Source: Comamonadaceae bacterium OS-1 | Lineage (GTDB): Bacteria; Pseudomonadota; Gammaproteobacteria; Burkholderiales; Burkholderiaceae_C | Direction of reading: 5' to 3' | NCBI GenBank assembly: GCA_027923965.1 | Contig: AP026969.1 | Span: forward strand, 1,798,001-1,862,000 | Length of the DNA stretch: 64,000 bases | Shown: one piece after another, positions 12,980 through 20,482 of the stretch | Layout: every line of letters begins with the position of its first letter | Numbering within the stretch: position 1 is the stretch's first letter | Program-made: the position numbers and the translations under genes | Notes under the pieces: model-generated | Databases searched by the model: none | What the model was told of the DNA's origin: nothing | The model's input: only the letters and a program-made list of their open reading frames with translations

Positions 12980-13076
12980 TGCTATGGGTTTATAGAGTTT
13001 TTTGAAGCATGCAACGGGCAGCCTGTGCTGATCCCTTGGGCGTGAGGCGCTATAAAAAAGTGACTGATTTTTATAG
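12980..13076 (+). repeat. Interspersed repeat, long form, copy 5
   Basis: TGCTATGGGTTTATAGAG, GGCAGCCTGTGCTGATCCC, then GAGGCGCTATAAAAAAGTGAC. Same orientation as copy 4, so the two flank the truncated gene as direct repeats. The rest of the gap to 13274 (13077-13274) shows no gene I can support. Confidence 0.85.
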
Positions 13077-13274
13077 ATGTGCAGGGATTCGAATGTGATA
13101 CTGTGGGTGGTGGATGGGCACCATCCGGGTTCTGGCGGTGCCAGGTAAAGACTGGGTGGGGCAGTTGCGGAGGGTCATTACACTGTTGCTTTCGGCCAGG
13201 AGCAGTCTTTCGGGTCATGGGGCAATTCCCGTCCCCTTTGCCGGTAGATCGCATGCCCGTTTGCCAGGTGTAGC

Positions 13275-13505
13275 CTATGCCAGGGCGGCCAGCCCGGCCG
13301 GCGTAAGCCGGCTTGCCTTTGCGTAGAGGACGACTCCGGGATCGTTCCGGCCTTTTGAGATGACGCAGTCCGCTTCAATCATCTTGAAATCGTGCAGTCG
13401 CTTGACCGAAGCGCCCAGCGCTGGGTTCTCTGTGTAGTACGGCGTGCTGGTTTGTTTGATATGGCTGTGTATGGTGGAAAGCAGTTTGAGCAGTTCGGCA
13501 TTCAT
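13275..13505 (-). CDS. Small hypothetical protein
   Basis: The protein has 76 residues, with a good AAGGAG before the ATG. The product is short, mixed-charge and soluble, with no signal or membrane segment. RLHDFKMIEADCVIS and a C-terminal LTPAGLAAL suggest a small winged-helix-like fold of the kind that ends in TPAG, but this is weak. It is divergent from the gene at 13659, with 153 bp between them, in a patch of lower GC. It could be a partner or regulator of that gene. No firm function. Confidence 0.55.
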   Translation of the reverse strand: MNAELLKLLSTIHSHIKQTSTPYYTENPALGASVKRLHDFKMIEADCVISKGRNDPGVVLYAKASRLTPAGLAALA

Positions 13506-13658
13506 GGAGACTCCTTGGTTTAGGTGTATCCATTCTTGCGGAGAACGCAGATTGACGGGTGCGGCACAATTTCGCCGACCCCTGTCGGTTTTCAGTAGTC
13601 CGGAATTTCTGGAGTACTGATTTGATTCCCACCTTCCTGCCGGGAAGGCGCGACCATA

Positions 13659-14186
13659 ATGAAGTCAATGAACTTGACATCCGCCCTTACGCAAACCGGC
13701 CATGAGGCATTCGATTTCTTGGCTAATTACGACTGGGCCAGCGATTTGCCATATCTCATTTCTGCAGAAGTAGGCGTCGACTTGTCGCACCGGTTTTATG
13801 CAGCCTGGATAACCCACGGTGAGAAGATTCGCAGATCAATCGGAAATGACGAAAATTTGGTGAGTGTGCTTCGTCGGTGGACTCCTCCCTATAAGGGTGG
13901 AGCAATACGGCTTTACCGGGGAGAAAGTTTTTCTCGATACAGCCAAGGACGGGTGGGCTTGTGTTGGACCCAGAAACGAGCTGTCGCCGAAATGTTTGGG
14001 GCAGGATTGCAAGCGATCAACCCCGGCGGAGGTCTTTTACTTTCTGCAGAGTTTCCGGCTACGGCCATCATCGCGGCAGGTAGTGATCACACCGCGTGGC
14101 TTCAAGAAGATGAATGTACTGTGGACATAACCATGTTGCCGTCCATTGAGGTTTTGCATCGTTTCCCGGAACTAGAGGGCGGCTAA
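13659..14186 (+). CDS. Hypothetical protein with possible ADP-ribosyltransferase-like fold
   Basis: The protein has 175 residues, with GGGAAGG about ten bases before the ATG. A second ATG at 13668 is possible. The order IRLYRGES, GLCWTQKRAVAEMFG, GGGLLLSAEFPATAIIA, then EDECTVDI recalls the R / ST-like / E pattern of the ART fold (an Arg after a strand, an aromatic-Thr strand with a following helix, a late acidic residue). This is a pattern reading, not a family match. Composition is AT-richer than the neighbours. With a small divergent partner gene and flanking repeats it looks like acquired DNA. Confidence 0.55.
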   Translation: MKSMNLTSALTQTGHEAFDFLANYDWASDLPYLISAEVGVDLSHRFYAAWITHGEKIRRSIGNDENLVSVLRRWTPPYKGGAIRLYRGESFSRYSQGRVGLCWTQKRAVAEMFGAGLQAINPGGGLLLSAEFPATAIIAAGSDHTAWLQEDECTVDITMLPSIEVLHRFPELEGG

Positions 14187-14296
14187 TGCAATTAGGCGCG
14201 CTAGCGCCCATCCCCTGCCGGTGAAGGTTGGATATATGTCAGCTTCCGGGCAAGACGACCGGCAGCTTCGGGCCCAAAGCCGACTCTCCCTCCCCC

Positions 14297-14767
14297 TCAC
14301 CGGAACCGCGGAAACTCCGGCACATCCGGCCCCTGTTGCGTACGCCGCACCACGCCAGCGCGGTCGAAGTACACCCAGAACCACATGTCATCGATCTCGC
14401 GCCAGCGGTAGGACCAGATATCGCCCTCCCAGGCCATCACACCGTCGATCTTGGCGGGCGGGCCGAAGGCCCAGAGGATGTCGGCGGCGGTGGTGCTGCC
14501 GGACACGTCGATCTGGGCGAAGTGGCGCGGGTTCATCACCTCTTGCGACTGCACCACCCGGCCATTCGCGTCCAGGTCCACCATCACCACCGACTGGCCC
14601 ATGGGCTGGCGCGAGTACTGCAGCCGGTGCACGCCGGCCCGCTCCGGCTCGGCCGTGGGGCGGCCCCAGGACGACAGCACCGCCTCGCGGGTCATGCCGG
14701 GGGTGATGGCGCAGCCCGCCAGGGCGAGCAGCACGGCGGTCAACAAGGCTTGGACAAGGAGGCGCAT
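14297..14767 (-). CDS. Putative lipoprotein, SmpA/OmlA-like
   Basis: The protein has 156 residues. The N-terminus is a lipoprotein signal with lipobox LALAGC (Cys19), predicting an outer-membrane or periplasmic lipid-anchored protein. The start of the mature part, ITPGMTREAVLSSWGRPTAE, follows the G-M-x-x-x-x-V-x-x-x-x-G-x-P pattern of SmpA/OmlA (BamE-like) domains. A truncated paralogue lies at 12661-12951. It stands alone; role unknown, perhaps envelope maintenance. Confidence 0.75.
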   Translation of the reverse strand: MRLLVQALLTAVLLALAGCAITPGMTREAVLSSWGRPTAEPERAGVHRLQYSRQPMGQSVVMVDLDANGRVVQSQEVMNPRHFAQIDVSGSTTAADILWAFGPPAKIDGVMAWEGDIWSYRWREIDDMWFWVYFDRAGVVRRTQQGPDVPEFPRFR

Positions 14768-14856
14768 GGCAGGTTTCCTTCACGGTAGGGTAGGGGCAAG
14801 CCAGATGGCATGCTACTGCTGCGATCTTGCGCCTGCAGGGCGGGTTGGTGTGATCG

Positions 14857-14943
14857 TGCTATGGATTTATGGTGATTTTTTAGCAGGCCAAATCGGCAGC
14901 CAGTGCTTATGGAATGGGCGTGAGCAGCTATTAAAAAAGAACT
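14857..14943 (+). repeat. Interspersed repeat, long form, copy 6
   Basis: TGCTATGGATTTATGG, T-run, ATCGGCAGCCAGTGCTTATG, then GTGAGCAGCTATTAAAAAAG. Located between the lipoprotein gene and the GFA-family gene. Confidence 0.85.
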
Positions 14944-15025
14944 TATTTTCTGTGGCAAGGCCGGTAGGCAAATGCTCGCTACACTGCAATTCAACACCAG
15001 CCGACAACCTGAAAAAAGGCGCACC

Positions 15026-15481
15026 ATGACAGCCAACCATCTGGCCCCAGGGAGGCTGTACCAGGCCGCTTGCCATTGCGGCACGGTCCGTTTTGCATTG
15101 CAGTGGGCCGACGAACTGCCCCAGCCCCACCGGTGCAACTGCTCGTTTTGCAGCATGCGCGGGGCGGTCACGGTGTCGGTCAACCTGGACGACCTGCAGG
15201 TGCTGCAGGGCCAAGACGCGCTGACGCTCTACCAGTTCAACACCGGCCAGGCCAAACACTACTTTTGTGCCCGCTGCGGTATCTACACCTTTCACCAACG
15301 CCGGTCTTCGCCACACCAGTACGGTGTCAATGTGGCGTGCATCCAAGGCATGGGGCCCTTTGATTTTGCCGAGGTGCCGGTGTCCGAGGGCCGCCTGCAC
15401 CCCAATGACCGCCCGGGCGGGGGCGACGTGGTGGCGGGCTGGGTGCGGTTTGAAGCCAATCCGCAAGCACCCAACCCCTGA
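15026..15481 (+). CDS. GFA family (CENP-V/GFA domain) zinc protein
   Basis: The protein has 151 residues starting MTANHLAPGRLYQAACHCGTV, with AAAAAGG upstream. An in-frame ATG at 14972 is less likely. Zinc ligands of the GFA fold are all visible: CHCGTV, CNCSFC and CARCGIYT. The family takes its name from a glutathione-dependent formaldehyde-activating enzyme, but most members have no proven activity. It sits 15 bases before the glutamine amidotransferase gene and may share its transcript. Confidence 0.85.
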   Translation: MTANHLAPGRLYQAACHCGTVRFALQWADELPQPHRCNCSFCSMRGAVTVSVNLDDLQVLQGQDALTLYQFNTGQAKHYFCARCGIYTFHQRRSSPHQYGVNVACIQGMGPFDFAEVPVSEGRLHPNDRPGGGDVVAGWVRFEANPQAPNP

Positions 15482-15496
15482 GCATGCGGGCCCACC

Positions 15497-16321
15497 ATGT
15501 GTGAACTCCTGGCCGTCTCTACCTCCGAGCCCGCGCAACTGACCTTTTCGCTGCAGACCCTGGCCGCGCGCGGCAGCGCCCGGGGCGGGGTGCACGATGG
15601 CTGGGGCGTGGCTTTCTACCAGGGGGTGGACGTGGCGTTGTTCCGTGAGCCGCGGGCGGCGGGCGACAGCGCGCTGGTGCGCTACCTGGAAACCCAGGGG
15701 CCCAGCACCACCCTGGGCATCTCTCACATCCGCCACGCCACGCGGGGGGCGGTGCAGTTTGCCAACACCCAGCCCTTTGTGCGCGAGCTGGGCGGCCATG
15801 CCCATGTGTTCGCCCACAACGGCACCCTGGTCGATTTCCAGGCCAGTCCCGCCATGGCGCTGGGCGGGTACCGCCCGGTGGGGCAGACCGATTCGGAGCA
15901 CGCGTTTTGCGCGCTGCTGGCCCGCCTGCACACGCTGTGGGCGGGTGCCGCCAGCCCGCCACCGCTGGAGGCGCGCATGGCGCTGCTGGTGGCGTTTGCC
16001 GCCGACATGCGGGCGCTGGGCCCGGCCAACTTTTTGTATTCCGATGGCGACACCCTGTTTGCCCACGGCCACCGGCGCATCCATGCCGACGGGGAACCCG
16101 CCGAGCCGCCCGGGCTGTGGCTGCTGGAGCGGGTGTGCATGTCGGCCGCACCGCCACCCGCGCACCAGGACGGCGTGGCCATCGAAGCCGATGCCGAGGA
16201 GCACGATGCCCTGCTGATCGCCAGCGTGCCGTTGACCGGCGAGGCCTGGCGGCCGCTGGCCGAGGGCGCGCTGGTAGCGGTGCGCCAAGGCAAGTTGCTG
16301 GCGCGGCACGACGGTGTGTAA
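15497..16321 (+). CDS. Class II glutamine amidotransferase (YafJ-like)
   Basis: The protein has 274 residues. The sequence begins Met-Cys-Glu-Leu-Leu, so Cys2 becomes the N-terminal nucleophile after Met removal. HDGWGVAFYQG, HIRHATRGAV and FAHNGTL match the Ntn glutaminase fold, with the Asn-Gly oxyanion pair. This is the free-standing YafJ type, without a fused synthase domain, so the ammonia acceptor is unknown. It lies between the GFA-family gene and a DUF2789 gene on the same strand. Confidence 0.88.
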   Translation: MCELLAVSTSEPAQLTFSLQTLAARGSARGGVHDGWGVAFYQGVDVALFREPRAAGDSALVRYLETQGPSTTLGISHIRHATRGAVQFANTQPFVRELGGHAHVFAHNGTLVDFQASPAMALGGYRPVGQTDSEHAFCALLARLHTLWAGAASPPPLEARMALLVAFAADMRALGPANFLYSDGDTLFAHGHRRIHADGEPAEPPGLWLLERVCMSAAPPPAHQDGVAIEADAEEHDALLIASVPLTGEAWRPLAEGALVAVRQGKLLARHDGV

Positions 16322-16372
16322 CGCTTCAGGTGCCAAACACCCCATGGCCAGCCAAATGCGGTAAGGTGCGCC

Positions 16373-16615
16373 ATGGACACACCTTCACACCCCTTCCACG
16401 ACCTGTTCGCCCAGCTGGGTCTGCCCTCGGACGCACCGGACATTGCCCATTTTCTGGCCATGAACGCGCCGCTGCCGGGCACGGTTGAGCTGCCGGACGC
16501 GCCCTTTTGGTCGCCCGCGCAGGCCACGTTTCTGCGTGAGGCCTTGCTGCAGGATTCCGACTGGGCCGAGCTGGTGGACCAGCTGAGCCAGGCTTTGCGG
16601 GCACCCAAGGCCTGA
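16373..16615 (+). CDS. DUF2789 family protein
   Basis: The protein has 80 residues, is acidic and has no signal. HPFHDLFAQLGLPSD, the central IAHFLA and PFWSPAQATFLREALLQDSDWAELVDQLS match the small DUF2789 family of proteobacteria, whose role is unknown. It is 51 bp downstream of the amidotransferase gene. Confidence 0.8.
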   Translation: MDTPSHPFHDLFAQLGLPSDAPDIAHFLAMNAPLPGTVELPDAPFWSPAQATFLREALLQDSDWAELVDQLSQALRAPKA

Positions 16616-16620
16616 GTCGG

Positions 16621-16676
16621 CATTTATAAAAAATCAGCTGCTGGCGCTTATTCCATCAGCGTGACAAGCTACTGAA
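16621..16676 (+). repeat. Interspersed repeat, short form, copy 7
   Basis: Only the 3' half of the element: GCGCTTATTCCATCAGCG flanked by AGCTGCTG and GTGACAAGCTACTG. It follows the DUF2789 gene. The remaining gap to 16771 shows nothing else. Confidence 0.75.
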
Positions 16677-16771
16677 TACATAGCATTCTGTGCGTTGTCG
16701 GCTGCCGGGCAACACCCGCCAGCGGTGTGTGTTCATTCTGGGCGGGGATGGGCGCAGCAGTCGCCCCTGGC

Positions 16772-17089
16772 TCATTCGTCGCTTTGGCGGCCCAGCAGCC
16801 ATCCCAGCACCACACCGGCAGCCAGCGCGCCGGTGGCCAGCTTCCAGGGCTCGGCGTGGGCGTAGGCGTTGGCCGAACTGGCCGCTTGTTTGGCCTTGTC
16901 GGCAGCGACCCGGCCTTTTTCCGCGGCTAGCTCGCGGGCGATGGCCAGCTTGGCCTCGACCCGCTGGCGCAGCGCTTTCAACTGCGGCTGGGACTCGAGC
17001 TCCCGGACCGAGAGTACGTTGTGCACGTCGTCGGCCAGGTCTTCAACCAGGCTGTCGGCGACGGCCTTGAAGTGGTGGGATGGGGTCAT
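16772..17089 (-). CDS. DUF883/ElaB-like membrane-anchored protein
   Basis: The protein has 105 residues. A long charged helix (coiled-coil-like, residues 10-80, many Ala, Glu and Lys) is followed by EPWKLATGALAAGVVLGW, a single C-terminal membrane anchor ending LLGRQ. This layout matches the YqjD/ElaB/DUF883 family, inner-membrane proteins some of which bind ribosomes in stationary phase in E. coli. Its job here is unproven. Confidence 0.85.
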   Translation of the reverse strand: MTPSHHFKAVADSLVEDLADDVHNVLSVRELESQPQLKALRQRVEAKLAIARELAAEKGRVAADKAKQAASSANAYAHAEPWKLATGALAAGVVLGWLLGRQSDE

Positions 17090-17143
17090 GGGAAAGTCTT
17101 TCGGGGAGGTTGAATAAATCGGGGACTACCGGGCACCGTGTGC

Positions 17144-18073
17144 TTACTCTGCGGGCACGGCCAGGGTTTCGATGATGGTTTCCAGCTGCGGTCCCATGGG
17201 CAGATCGATGCTGGTACCGGACTGCGGCAGCTTCTGCAGAAACCAGCGCTGGTATTGGCGTGCAATTTCGCCATCGGTGGCCAGCGCCCGGAAGGCGTCG
17301 TTCACCAGCTTGGTCAATTGCGGGTCGCCTTTGCGGAACATGATGCCGTACGGGTCGTAGGAGAGGAATTCGCTTACCACCTGGTAGCTGCCGGGGACCT
17401 TGCCCTTGTTCTGGGCGATCAGGCCGTACAGCAGCACATCGTCGGTTGCGAAGGCGTCGGCGCGGCCGTTGGCCACCTGCGCAAACGATTCCGCATGGTC
17501 GGCCTGCACCAGCAGATGCAGGTTGAGCTTGAATTTCTCGGACAGCTCGCGCAGGGTCTTCTCGTTGGTGGTGCCACGCGTCACGGCCACCGTCTTGCCG
17601 GCCAGGTCACGGAACCCCTTGATCGGCGAACCCTTCCTGACCAGCAGCTTGGTGCCGGAGACAAAGATCGTGGGTGAGAAACCCACGCGCTGCTGCCGCT
17701 CCAGGTTGTTGGTGGTCGAGCCGCACTCCAGGTCGATCTGGCCATGGGCCACGGCATCGATGCGCGACTCGGCGGTGACCGGTGTCCATTGGATCGCCAG
17801 GCTCTTGTGCACGGCCTCTTCCATCGAGGCGACCAGGGCTCGGCACAGCGCGATCGAATAGCCGATAGGCTCGCCGCGCGCCGACAGGTACGAGAACGGC
17901 ACCGACGACACGCGGTAGCCGATGGCCACGGTGCCGGTCTCGCGCACCTTGGCCAGCGTGCCGCTGAGCGCGGCTGGTGCGTTGGGCGCAGTCGGCTCGG
18001 TCTGGGCTTGCACCACGGACGCCAACCCGAGCAGCAGTACCGCTGTCAGCGGTGTCTTCCAGAGGCATTGCAT
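17144..18073 (-). CDS. Amino-acid ABC transporter substrate-binding protein (GltI-like)
   Basis: The protein has 309 residues starting MQCLWKTPLTAVLLLGLASV, a signal peptide ending VQAQ. The longer open frame to 18223 lacks support. VAIGYRVSSVPFSYL, GYSIALCRALV, DLECGSTTNNLERQQ and YDPYGIMFRKGD are typical of periplasmic binding proteins for glutamate/aspartate. No permease or ATPase genes are adjacent, so it is an orphan or shares a transporter encoded elsewhere. It is the last gene of the 25.8-to-17.1-kb operon and follows the SLC1-type transporter by ten bases. This suggests scavenging of an acidic amino acid or related compound. Confidence 0.85.
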   Translation of the reverse strand: MQCLWKTPLTAVLLLGLASVVQAQTEPTAPNAPAALSGTLAKVRETGTVAIGYRVSSVPFSYLSARGEPIGYSIALCRALVASMEEAVHKSLAIQWTPVTAESRIDAVAHGQIDLECGSTTNNLERQQRVGFSPTIFVSGTKLLVRKGSPIKGFRDLAGKTVAVTRGTTNEKTLRELSEKFKLNLHLLVQADHAESFAQVANGRADAFATDDVLLYGLIAQNKGKVPGSYQVVSEFLSYDPYGIMFRKGDPQLTKLVNDAFRALATDGEIARQYQRWFLQKLPQSGTSIDLPMGPQLETIIETLAVPAE

Positions 18074-18083
18074 GGCTGCTGCC

Positions 18084-19391
18084 TCAGCCGTGTACCGGGT
18101 GCGCCAGGGTGGCGGCACTCTCGGCGTCCAGGGCCTTGGCGTTCTCTGCGGCGGCAGCTTCGGGCAGCAGGGCTCCTTCCCACTTCGCGACCACGGCCGT
18201 GGCGATCGAGTTGCCGACCGCATTGGTGGCCGAGCGGCCCATGTCCAGAAAGGTGTCCACGCCCAGAATCAGCAGCAAGCCGGCTTCGGGGATGTTGAAC
18301 TGGTTCAGCGTGGCGGCGATCACCACCAGCGAGGCCCGCGGCACGCCCGCCATGCCCTTGGAGGTCAGCATCAGGATCAACAGCATGGTGATCTGCGTGC
18401 TGAGCGGCAGCGCGATGCCGTACGCCTGGGCGATGAACAGCACCGCGAAGGTGCAGTACATCATCGAGCCGTCCAGATTGAACGAGTAGCCCATGGGCAT
18501 CACGAAGCTGGAGATCTTGCGCTTGACGCCGAAACGGTCGAGTGCATCCAGGATCTTCGGGTAGGCTGCTTCCGAACTGGCGGTGGCAAACGACAGCAAA
18601 AAGGCTTCCTTGATCAGCACCAGCAGCTTGAAGACCCGCGGCCCCAGGAAGGTGAAGCCCGCCAGAATCAGCACGCTCCACAGCACGAACAGGCCCAGGT
18701 AGAAGTCGCCCATGAAGACGGCAAACTTGAGCAGGATCTCCAGGCCGTTCACCGCTACGGTAGCTGCCATCGCAGCCATGACGGCCAGTGGTGCAAGTTT
18801 CATCACATAGCCGGTGATCTTGAGCATGGCGTGCGAGAGTTCATCGATGGTGGTGACCAGGGTCTTGCCCTTTTCTCCCAGCGCCGCCAGGGCCACGCCG
18901 AAGAACATCGAAAACACCACGATCTGCAGGATCTCGTTGTTGGCCATGGCCTCGGCGAACGACTTGGGCACCAGGTGGCTGACGAAGTCCTTGAGGGTGA
19001 ACTTCGAGGTCGCCAGGTTGGCGGAGGCACCGATGTCGGGCAGCGGCAGGCCGAGGTTCACGCCCGGCTGCAGCCAGTTGGCCATCACCAGACCAAGCAC
19101 CAGCGAGACCAGCGAGGCGGTGACAAACCAGCCCAGGGCCTTGCCGAACACCCGGCCAACCGAGGCCGCATCGCCCATGTGCGCGATCCCCACGACCAGG
19201 GTGGAGAACACCAGGGGCCCGATCAGCATCTTGATCAGCCGCAGAAACACGTCCGACACGATTGAGATGTAGCCCGCGATCTGGGCGGCGACCTTTTTGT
19301 CGGGGAACTCAATAAAAATCAAATAGCCGATGATGATCCCGATCACCATCGCTATCAAAATCCAGGCAGCTGGCGGAAGTTTTCTTTTCAT
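18084..19391 (-). CDS. Dicarboxylate/amino acid:cation symporter (SLC1/DAACS family)
   Basis: The protein has 435 residues starting MKRKLPPAAWILIAMVIG. The open frame above 19391 is not coding in style. It has multiple membrane helices, the serine-rich re-entrant loop (LSFATASSEAAYPKIL), the NLDGSMMY motif in helix 7, and DTFLDMGRSATNAVGNSIAT in helix 8, where Asp and Arg bind the substrate carboxylates. The DMGR-type motif is closer to glutamate/aspartate carriers than to DctA, but C4-dicarboxylates cannot be excluded. It is in the same operon as the amide-metabolism genes and shares the theme of acidic substrates with the divergently placed aspartase. Confidence 0.88.
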   Translation of the reverse strand: MKRKLPPAAWILIAMVIGIIIGYLIFIEFPDKKVAAQIAGYISIVSDVFLRLIKMLIGPLVFSTLVVGIAHMGDAASVGRVFGKALGWFVTASLVSLVLGLVMANWLQPGVNLGLPLPDIGASANLATSKFTLKDFVSHLVPKSFAEAMANNEILQIVVFSMFFGVALAALGEKGKTLVTTIDELSHAMLKITGYVMKLAPLAVMAAMAATVAVNGLEILLKFAVFMGDFYLGLFVLWSVLILAGFTFLGPRVFKLLVLIKEAFLLSFATASSEAAYPKILDALDRFGVKRKISSFVMPMGYSFNLDGSMMYCTFAVLFIAQAYGIALPLSTQITMLLILMLTSKGMAGVPRASLVVIAATLNQFNIPEAGLLLILGVDTFLDMGRSATNAVGNSIATAVVAKWEGALLPEAAAAENAKALDAESAATLAHPVHG

Positions 19392-19470
19392 GTCGGAGTC
19401 TCCATGTTTGTGGGTGGGAGGCGGGAAATTTTCATAAGCTGGCGGTTGCCAGGCGAAGGGAGTGTGGGTG

Positions 19471-20469
19471 TCATGGGTAAGCTGGATAAACGACTTTGCG
19501 CTGCCCCTCCTCGAATGTGGTGACGGACTGGGCCCAGCTGTCGCCTGGCCACAGCAGCGTGGCCTGGCCGCTGAGCGGCCGGTACAGCGCGCTGTACAGC
19601 GTGCCGTAGCCGCGCAGCCAGGACGACTGGTACAGGGGCGCGCGCAGCAGCGCATCCGCCAGCGCCTGCAGGGGGGCGCGCTGGTCGATCTGCTGCTGCA
19701 GCGCGGCCAGCCGCTGCGGCGAATGCGTGGCCTGCGCGTGTTCCGGCCATTCGACGGCGTGCTGGAAATTGGTCACCGCCTTGTGCCGCGTGACTTCGGT
19801 TGCGCGGTCGGGGGCGACAAACACGGTCGCCCAGTCGGCGCTGCGGTCTAGCAGGGTCACGCTATAGCTCATGTGCACCGGCACGCGCTGCAAGAGCGCA
19901 ATCGCCTCGGCGGTGCTGTGCGCCACCTCTAGCACATAGCGCAGCACCAGGGGGATGCCAAAGCCCGCGCCGGTCACGGTGCGGCCACCGAAGGACAGGG
20001 AGGCGCTCAGTCCGGCTTCGTTCACGCCGTCCAGTGCGCCCCACAGGCAGTCGCCCATGGCCAGCACCCGGTTGCGCGGATCGGTCCAGCGCGTGGCCAT
20101 CCAGTCGCCTTCCAGCAGTGCGGGTGCGAAGTCGTAGTTGCGTAGCAGCACGGGCTCCTGCGCGCCCGCGGGATCGATCCACACGGCCTGGGCACATCCG
20201 GCGATGTACGGCGGTGGGCACCACAGCGACAGGAAGCGCGCCTCCACGTCGCCGCCGCCAGCCAGCTCGACCAGGCGCTCCCAGGTTGGCACCAGTTCGG
20301 GCATGTGCTCCCGGATGGCCCGTCGGCTCTCTAGGTAGCTGGGCCGCCCGACCGCGCCGCTGCGCAGATACCAGGCGCGGTAGCCCGACCAGGAGCGGTT
20401 GAAAATGGCCTGCCATTTTTCGCCCGGCTGGTCTTCGCTCACCGCGCGAAAGCTCACGTTGATCGACAT
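19471..20469 (-). CDS. C45 family autoproteolytic acyltransferase/hydrolase
   Basis: The protein has 332 residues. PPYIAGCAQAVW places Cys92 after Gly91, the usual self-cleavage point of C45 Ntn-hydrolases (the fold of penicillin acyl-CoA:6-APA acyltransferase). Cleavage would expose Cys92 as the nucleophile. LLRNYDFAP, DCLWGALDGVNEAGLSASLSFGG and TNFQHAVEWPEH are further family blocks. Members hydrolyse or transfer acyl groups on amines and amino acids. The gene is 13 bases after the ATP-grasp gene on the same transcript, so a role in breaking or exchanging an amide bond made or used by the cluster is plausible but unproven. Confidence 0.82.
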   Translation of the reverse strand: MSINVSFRAVSEDQPGEKWQAIFNRSWSGYRAWYLRSGAVGRPSYLESRRAIREHMPELVPTWERLVELAGGGDVEARFLSLWCPPPYIAGCAQAVWIDPAGAQEPVLLRNYDFAPALLEGDWMATRWTDPRNRVLAMGDCLWGALDGVNEAGLSASLSFGGRTVTGAGFGIPLVLRYVLEVAHSTAEAIALLQRVPVHMSYSVTLLDRSADWATVFVAPDRATEVTRHKAVTNFQHAVEWPEHAQATHSPQRLAALQQQIDQRAPLQALADALLRAPLYQSSWLRGYGTLYSALYRPLSGQATLLWPGDSWAQSVTTFEEGQRKVVYPAYP

Positions 20470-20482
20470 CGCGTGCGCCAGC

